64,000 nt of DNA. Origin: Plantago ovata (lineage: Eukaryota > Streptophyta > Magnoliopsida > Lamiales > Plantaginaceae). This document shows, in pieces, positions 57,092-64,000 of the stretch. Numbering within the stretch: position 1 is the first letter of the stretch; each line of letters starts with the position of its first letter. The notes under the pieces are model-generated. The model was not told where the DNA came from. It did not search any database and saw nothing but the letters and a program-made list of their open reading frames with translations. A program made the translations under genes and the position numbers. The stretch lies in the NCBI GenBank assembly GCA_028274465.1, contig CM051458.1, forward strand, positions 99,588,855-99,652,854, given 5' to 3'.

Positions 57092-59710
57092 CTAAAATAA
57101 AAATAAAAAATAAAAAAATCTAATGTCAAAGCAAAGCATTTGTTACTACAATTTCCTTGGTGTAGAGAGCTCATATAATGGTGACTGATCAGGGCGGAGC
57201 TAAAATTTTAACTTGAGTGAAATTAACGAGATTCATCAATGTAGATTTAATTAGGTGAATCGAATCCGCTAAATTGTGGATTCAACTAATTCAAAACTTG
57301 GTCAGATGAATACATCGGTTGGCAGGGGATGCATGCTTTGAATACAATGGAAATTTATGAAAATTAAATCGCGTTAATTCGTAGCTACTTAATAAAATTT
57401 GAGATGTATGCATATGAGTTTAATGAAAATTGATGTAAATAGCTTTAATTCGTTGATACTTAATAGAATTTTTTCTACCTCCTATAAGAAAAGTAATACT
57501 ATTTGAAGTTAATTGTTATATTCGTGAGGTTTAAAGTTCAAGCCTCATCAACAATGATTTTTTTTAGATTTACATAATAGAACCATAGTCTATCTAAATG
57601 GAGTTGTTGTTATTAATTTGCTTGCTTTTAGAGAATTGTATTATTGTATATAGTTGATATAATATTGAATTAAAAAAAAAAAGAGTAAGCGTGTAGACAA
57701 TATCAAAAACATGACCATTTGATACTTAATTACCCACTCCCATTAATAATAATGTGCCGTTTGATTTATCAATATCGATTTTAACCACAATTTACTTATA
57801 GCTTATCGGAAAATTATCTAATAAAATTATATTACGAAAGTACAGTTCATGCACTTTTATAACATAATTTTGTTAAATGTTTTTCGGTGTCATTTATGAG
57901 TAATATATGGTCAAAGTTAAAGTTAAATGGCACATTATTGTAACACATGATGGAAGGAGTGTGGGAATATTAGGGTGTTTTGGTTTTGAGGTTGAAAGTG
58001 AATGTATTAGTAAGACTATTTCTCTTTTTTTTTTCTATTAAGACATTAAGATCTTTTATAAGGAGTATATAAATACTGGATTTTATGAGATGCCAAACTA
58101 ATTAGTAAGTCTAGTGCACCAATTCTTTCCGAGATATATCGTGTATCGCAATGCAATTTCTAATAAAAGATAATCTTTAAAAAAATACATATTTAAAAAA
58201 AACCAAAACCTTGATTTACCAGAGTTCCAACTTCCAATGGGCACATGAAGTACTCCTCACCAAAATCAAGAGCAAGCTCATGATGCACACTTTTTACATT
58301 GGCGCTTTGCTCCTATCTAAATCTCCAAACAAAAACTAGCAAACCTAACTATAACAGCCTCCTACCAAGACACAATACTTGATTAACACATGAACTTTAA
58401 GGCTTTTGCCGTACTATATATCAATGACATTCTCGCATACGGCTTCAAAATAATTAACAACTGATATATTTGGCAAATTTGTACACATGCATGTGTTACA
58501 GTCAATTTAAAGATTTTGAGATTTATAGATTGTTGTTAATTAGTTTGGTAGGGATGATGCATTTTTCTCGTAGCTATTAACTTGTTAAAGAAGAATAAGG
58601 TTTTATTTTTATACTAATCTGATGCATACATCAACATCAAAATTTCAGTACATGTGTTTGTAGATCTACTGTAATGTAATATTTAAGATTTTATTCTAAC
58701 CGTTTAAAATCGTAGTAGTATAGTATCTATTGAAGTTAAAAAGAGAAAGCTAAAACACAAGAAGATATGAGACACTCCGAAATGAAGTGCTATATTATTT
58801 TATTATTATGAAACTGCATGCCAGACGCAAACAATCCCAAATTAATTTCTTACTCCCGTAACACTGTTGGAATGTTAGTATGTTAGTATAAGGCCAATTG
58901 TTGGGTTTGGCCCAACAAAGAAGCATTGGAGTGGCTTGAGATAGCTCAAATTGGGATTGAGATCGATCAAAATTAGATCGATGATAAAAAGTTCGGTCAA
59001 AGCTAGCTCAAAATGAGCTACTCGTGAAAAAGTTTGATTATAGCTCAAAATGGAAGTTGAGATCAGCCAACGCATGTACAATCTTCTCATTTTCGAGTAT
59101 GAATAGATATCACCATGGAAATATGATCAAAGTTCACGAGTAATAATTAACGAGTTGAGTGTTTGTGACCAAGTATCGAACTTTTTGAACAATTAATCAT
59201 GAGGAATTAATATATTTGATAACTTGACGAACCGAGCACGAACTCGATTATGAATGCTCGTTGATCACAAGCAGACCAAAAATTCTAGCGATTACTAATT
59301 ACTAATCGATACTCAAAATTCAACTTGAACCATCTTGCTAACAACATAGTGTTAACACCATAATGTATAATGGTTGTATCTTAGAAAAAATAATCATTGT
59401 GTGGACTGTGGAGGACCCATCATTATGATTATTTAATCAGGTGTTCAAGAAGGGTCAATGGAAGATGGTTGCGTATAGGATTCTAAATTAAACTTTGTTC
59501 TCTTCGTTTGAAGAAAAAATAATTTGAATTGAATAAAGTTGAATCTAAACTTATTTGTAATATAAGAAATTACTAATTTTATGTTTAATCAATTCAGTCA
59601 CCCTTGTGAAAACAAATTCGTGGGTTATAATAACTTTAGAGTTATAATAGTTTAAAATTATTATGCATATAGGAGTTTTGAAAAATTAGCTTGCCAAAGG
59701 TTCATATTTT
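57092..59710. other. Non-genic stretch with MITE debris
   Basis: No gene is seen. A decayed (CTGAA)-family end (TTTGTTCTCTTCGTTTGAAG) lies near 59495. Confidence 0.4.
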
Positions 59711-60086
59711 GAGAAAGGAAAGATATTAGTCCATGTTTGATTCTCATAGTCATATTTTTAGAAAGGAAAGATATTAGTCCATGTTTGATTCTCATAGTGA
59801 TATATTGAGAAAGGAAAGATTAGTCCACGCTTGATGCTCATAGTGATATTGTGAGAAAGGAAAGATATTAGTCTATGGTTGATTCTCATAGTGATATTTT
59901 GAGAGAGGTATTAGTCCATTTTTTTAATAATGGAACCATTACAACTTCACAAGTAGCATTACAAAGCTAGTAATAAATTACAAATAATTTCGTACTTGGC
60001 GAGAATTGAACCTATGACCTCTAGTGTCATGACACCTCAGTCTAACCAATTGAGCTAGACCTCATTGGTGAGAGATATTAGTCCAT
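59711..60086. repeat. 48-bp minisatellite, about 4.5 units, interrupted by a SINE
   Basis: Units start at 59711, 59759, 59807, 59853 and 59901 and share GAGAAAGGAAAGATATTAG, TCCATGTTTGATTCTCATAG and TGATATTTT. The fifth unit is split: GAGAGAGGTATTAGTCCAT ends at 59919 and the array resumes after the SINE as GAGAGATATTAGTCCATGC at 60070. Confidence 0.85.
59920..60069 (-). mobile_element. tRNA-derived SINE, 150 bp, with target duplication
   Basis: On the minus strand the head has an A box (TAGCTCAATTGGTTAGA) and a B box (GGTTCAATTCTC). A non-tRNA body follows and ends in TTATTAAAAAAA. The near-identical flanks GAGAGAGGTATTAGTCCAT and GAGAGATATTAGTCCAT are the target duplication, made from minisatellite sequence. 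Confidence 0.8.
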
Positions 60087-61552
60087 GCTTATGAAGTAGT
60101 AGTTTTATTGCGAGAAGTTGTAGCATGTAAAATCTTTATCTGATCATGCCAAGAATAGCGAAAATTCAAAAAATCCATTGTAATACGGAATAAATTTTAT
60201 GAGTGCAAGTCTTTGGTCATTCAACATGATTCATCATTTCTGGGTTAGTAATTTGTATTTCAAACAATTTTCTTTACCCAAACTTAGCAAGTGTATTAAA
60301 AAACGCATTAATTTGTAACCGATTACTAGGAGCGGTTGAGCTGCATTTCGTCACTTGTTGTCGTCTTTCATCTTAACTCGAGCATTGAAATTTGAAACCA
60401 TCCCAACTTCAATATCGCGTATCCATCATTCCAAAAATAAATACCGAAAACCAAAATCTTTGATCAATATCAATGTATCATATCCTTTTCACAATGTGAA
60501 ATGCAATAGCTTAAAATCCATTGACTTTAACGGTATCTACATATTTTGTCCACGACATATTAAATTTCCACTTCTAAATTACACCGGAGTGTGAAGTAAT
60601 TAGTCAATGTTTTTTTCTACCCAGAGGTGAAGGAAGAGCACGTGGTGTGGTATGCAATATGAACAGTTGTTACTGGATGGAAATAAAGCGAAAAAAGAGG
60701 GAGGTAGAAGCAATAACTGCGGGTGTCAGTGAAAAGAGGGCAGCATGGTCAAAGGGCAACTAATCAGATTCACGAGATTTAACATTTTGAGAAATGATCC
60801 AACGGTCCAGATTGGCCCAACAAGGGGTTGAGGGTGAATGAAGTAAATGCACGCTCCACTGTCTCTCATGACTCAAACAACAAACAACAACAACAAATAA
60901 GCCTAGCAGGTCTGTGGGGCCCAAACATTGAGGAAGACAATACAAACATCGTTCACTGTGTATACATACATACGTCCAGTCATCGCTGTGTGGGTCCCTA
61001 ACACATGCAATCATACCTTAATGATATCTGTGTCATGTTTTCCCTTCTCTCTCTATCTTTATTTTATTGTTATTTTTCATTTTGAATTTTCACGAAGGAT
61101 TAGTTAATGTTTATTCTTAATATTCATTTGAGGTCGTATAGACTTTACTGTACTTAACATCTCAATCTTCAATATTCCTTTCGGATTTAGTAATATTCCA
61201 CAACCTTAGATTTACATTAGTAGTAGTAGTAACTTTCATTAGTAAGTTCGGTAAATGAAGTATTTTAGTACAACTACTACATCTATGTGTTTTTTTGTGC
61301 TTATAAGTTTTAATGTGCGCTTGTTATTCATTCTATTGAGTATTGATCATTGCAAACTTACCAGTGAACTACAAGTAAATTTTGAAATGTTAGGAACCCA
61401 TCTATAACGATGTAGAAACCTGCAACTATTACCTTCTAATTAGATGTGCGCATGCACATGGTAAACATAGATAGATTTCGTATAGTAAATGTAAACATGA
61501 AAGTCAAATAGGAATCTATTTATAACGAATTAGTCCTACTATTAAACAACAT

Positions 61553-61736
61553 TTAGTAGTTATAAAGTGGTACGGTGCAGTGTAAGTCAGCTAGAGTGGT
61601 GAAGGTGAGACGCATGGTTTGATCCCTGAGGAAGACATAAGGTGCGGAGGTATACGGTGGTTTAGGTGCGGAGGTATAAAGTGGTGTAAGATGTTTGTAT
61701 AGGAGTAGTTATAATATTTGTCGTATAAAAAAAATA
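61553..61736 (+). mobile_element. tRNA-derived SINE with AAACAACAT target duplication
   Basis: It has an A-box-like CAGCTAGAGTGGTGAAGG and a B-box-like GGTTTGATCCC, then a body with a partial internal repeat (GGTGCGGAGGTATA twice) and an A-rich tail (ATAAAAAAAATA). TTAAACAACATT at 61542-61553 is matched by AAACAACAT at 61737-61745. Confidence 0.65.
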
Positions 61737-61745
61737 AAACAACAT

Positions 61746-63431
61746 ATTATTTGTCATTGCCAACCCATTTATTTATGCCGAATGGTGTTATAAACTCACA
61801 ACCACTACCCTTCAAGTATATACATTGGGTAAACCTTCCTATATTATATATTATGTATTAGGATGTAAATCATGCAAAATCCAATTTAAATTGCACTAGT
61901 TGAAACAGGCACAGCTGCCAACCCATGCTTATAGGAGAGACTTTAGATCCATATTTTATGTGATTGCACAGTGTCATAGGTATGTATGAGTTTGTGGAGG
62001 CAGAGGAAAATGTTGTTTTGTAATGAGGACAGAAAAGAAAAGATATAGCTGAGCCTGAGCCTGAGAGAGTAGTAGTAGTATAGCTGAGTGAGTTGAGTGT
62101 GCATTTAGTTTAATTTTTCTCTCTAGGCAAACTGTTTGTTTTTCATACCCTGCTTCTGGCCATGGGTCAATTTAAAAGCTTGATAGGATGTTATTCACTA
62201 ACTAGATCTCAACAATTCATCCTCACCAGTTACTTGTAGCAGTAAAATGCCATAGTTACATAGTATACAAATTCCAAGACTCATCTTCTTCGAGTTTTAC
62301 TGTGTCAATTTCCATATGCCGGTAAAATAATGTATGTACTACTCCTCTACTATAGCTTTTTTTGCAACCAGTCTTGTTGTGTCACTCTGTTACTTGACTT
62401 TTGAAAAATAGAAAGAAACTATTGCATGAAATTAAATTCCAATGAGATCTTGGCACAAATTATACTGAATTTATTTGTAGGTTAACAACCAAGTAAATTT
62501 GTAATGAACTGATATAAATTATATTGAACTTAACTTAATAGGAGATAAAATATACTAGAATAATACTTCGTTTATGTTATGCATGAGAATTGAAAAGAAA
62601 ATGACTAGTAAGAATGGGAATTTGTCTTTAGTTTCCTCACATCACTATTATGAGTATATCATATAAGTATGCCAAAAGAAGTTGATTTTCAAATCCATTG
62701 TGTTATAGAGAAAACTCAGTGAGCTTCGCTTACTTGGTCGACCAGTAGGTTTCATTGCCTGGTTTGTATTGTACGTATCACTCTAGCTACCATCAACATC
62801 ACATTTCTTAATTTGTTTTTATTTCATTTTCCTGATTTAAATAATAATGGTCTCATTTTTTTTCAAAAATAATTCCTGCTTATTTTTTCTTGTGGTAATT
62901 TTACGGATGGTCTTTTAATTTGTAGGGTACGTATTTGCACAGCTAGCACGTAACTGGAGACTTTTAGACTTTTACGTTAAAACCAAAATTTTAGGTGTAC
63001 TAGCTTCAATATTTTGACTTGATAATGGACTACAGGGTAACCATCATCTTTCGGAACAAGAATCTTTTTCATTTTTCTTCAGTTTTCGTGAAACCCCACA
63101 ATTTTCTATAGGTACAAATCCATTTTACACATTTTGTATCTTTTCAGCAAGAGTTAAAAAGGACACAAATAAAAAGGCTAGGGGTAAAGCCTCCTCCATT
63201 CTCCACTATTCAATAGTCTTTTATTTTTTTGGTTAGACGACATGAATTTTCTTAGGATTTTTTTTATGAAGTAGTTATTTTATTTAATCACGACCAGTTT
63301 GTACAATGCTTCTTCTGTAGGCTTCGCAACTAACCGAGTCATTTTTCCAGATATTTCCGATACAATACAAGCCAAAAGCCACGAGGGCAAACAGTTCCAG
63401 ACTCTAGTACCGGCTTTAGCTAGCTAGAAAT
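61746..63431. other. Non-genic AT-rich stretch
   Basis: No gene is seen. There are short tract repeats such as GAGCCTGAGCCTGAGA near 62053 and a faint (CTGAA)-family remnant near 62460. Confidence 0.4.
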
Positions 63432-63600
63432 CTGGTTCAAGAGATCATGACAATGGTATCAAATTTTGAAGAGGTCTATGTTGAAGTCATATATCGATCG
63501 GAAAGGCAATTCTACGGCGAATTACCTTGCCAAAAAGGCTAGTATATATGGAACTAGGAATGAAGTAGTTATTATACCAAATCTAGAACCTCACCTAAGT
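63432..63600 (+). pseudogene. LINE RNase H C-terminal fragment, one frameshift
   Basis: It reads LVQEIMTMVSNFEEVYVEVIYR and then, one base later in another frame, RKGNSTANYLAKKASIYGT. This matches the end of plant LINE RNase H domains (HVYREGN.AAD.LA type). A single-base shift near 63499 separates the halves. It is dead and short. Confidence 0.6.
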
Positions 63601-63679
63601 GAATTTTCTTAGGATTGTAAATTGTAATGTCATTTTTATTTTTAAAGAACCATTACATTTTGCTTGAAAAAAGGAAGTT

Positions 63680-63886
63680 AGAGCAGTAGCAATAAAGGGC
63701 TTATTAGAGCTCCAATAATGAAGTCCATGTTAGGGGGCTACATATTTGTAGCCCCCAAATAAGCCCTAAATAATATTTTTTTATTTCATTTTCTTTCTCT
63801 TTCATCAATTGTGTGATGCATGTGGCATGTATGTGTCATTTGGAATCCATAAAAAAGTCCCTAATAAGCCCAAACCATTGTAACAA
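63680..63886. mobile_element. Fold-back MITE with perfect central palindrome
   Basis: The outer ends CAATAAAGGGCTTATTAGAG and (inverted) CTAATAAGCCCAAACCATTG are imperfect inverted repeats. Inside, GGGGGCTACA (63733-63742) and TGTAGCCCCC (63747-63756) form a perfect 10-bp stem with a 4-base loop. Confidence 0.5.
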
Positions 63887-64000
63887 AAAATGAAATCGGA
63901 TTTAAGCCCCAAATAAGACTCTTGGAGCCAACCTGATCTAAAAGTCTTTTCTTAGATGCATGTGCATATTGCAATGTTGGTCCGATTTGGGCAGTTAAAA

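Noticed and set aside
59711-60086. CRISPR-like array of regular repeats
   Set aside because: The 48-bp units are adjacent with no unique spacers, in a plant genome; this is a minisatellite.

Overview
The window is eukaryotic nuclear DNA from a flowering plant, almost certainly a eudicot. It is AT-rich and gene-sparse, with GT-AG introns and many small transposons, and every conserved gene has a clear plant counterpart. A Caryophyllales/Amaranthaceae origin is only a guess from the style of the dispersed repeats; nothing here proves it.

Left part (1-15 kb), the gene-dense arm. It holds a complete intronless BAHD acyltransferase (+, 1293-2657), a broken methionine-rich 2S albumin gene (-, 3046-3503) with seed-type promoter motifs, and a DYW-class PPR editing-factor gene split by one single-base frameshift (-, 4145-6030). 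The kinetochore gene NUF2 (-, 7260-10965) was assembled here from 11 exons into a 437-residue product. The first of two tandem 11S-globulin-like cupin genes (-, 11817-14901) follows.

Middle part (15-23 kb), the spacer between the cupin paralogues. It is built of side-by-side direct duplications, three Helitron-like 3' ends and a dead LINE RNase H piece. The second cupin gene (-, 21791-23056) follows. Both cupin genes have three exons with the same intron phases and an identical 682-nt second exon.

26-37 kb: a 3-hydroxyisobutyrate-dehydrogenase-like gene (-, 26483-27457; its last codons are frameshifted) and a ten-exon plastid PPR gene of the At1g10910/EMB3103 type (-, 28223-37071, 660 residues). 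Intron 7 of the PPR gene carries a 5'-truncated but open non-LTR retrotransposon reading frame. Its C-terminus looks like a CCHC finger plus a restriction-like endonuclease, and it sits exactly between two (TAA)n arrays. This is the most interesting object in the window.

37-64 kb: one more gene, a MORN-repeat phosphatidylinositol-4-phosphate 5-kinase (+, 44364-48615, nine coding exons, 773 residues) with a G-box/TATA promoter. The rest is non-genic and rich in transposons: a PIF/Harbinger-like MITE, a complete 1.6-kb CACTA element with a TSD and an internal tRNA-Pro-like sequence, SINEs (one inserted inside a 48-bp minisatellite), LTR-like fragments and more LINE RNase H debris.

The genes are unrelated housekeeping or metabolic loci, and apart from the cupin tandem pair no functional cluster is evident. 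Two otherwise intact conserved genes each lack one base in a homopolymer run, so sequencing or assembly indels should be considered before calling them pseudogenes.
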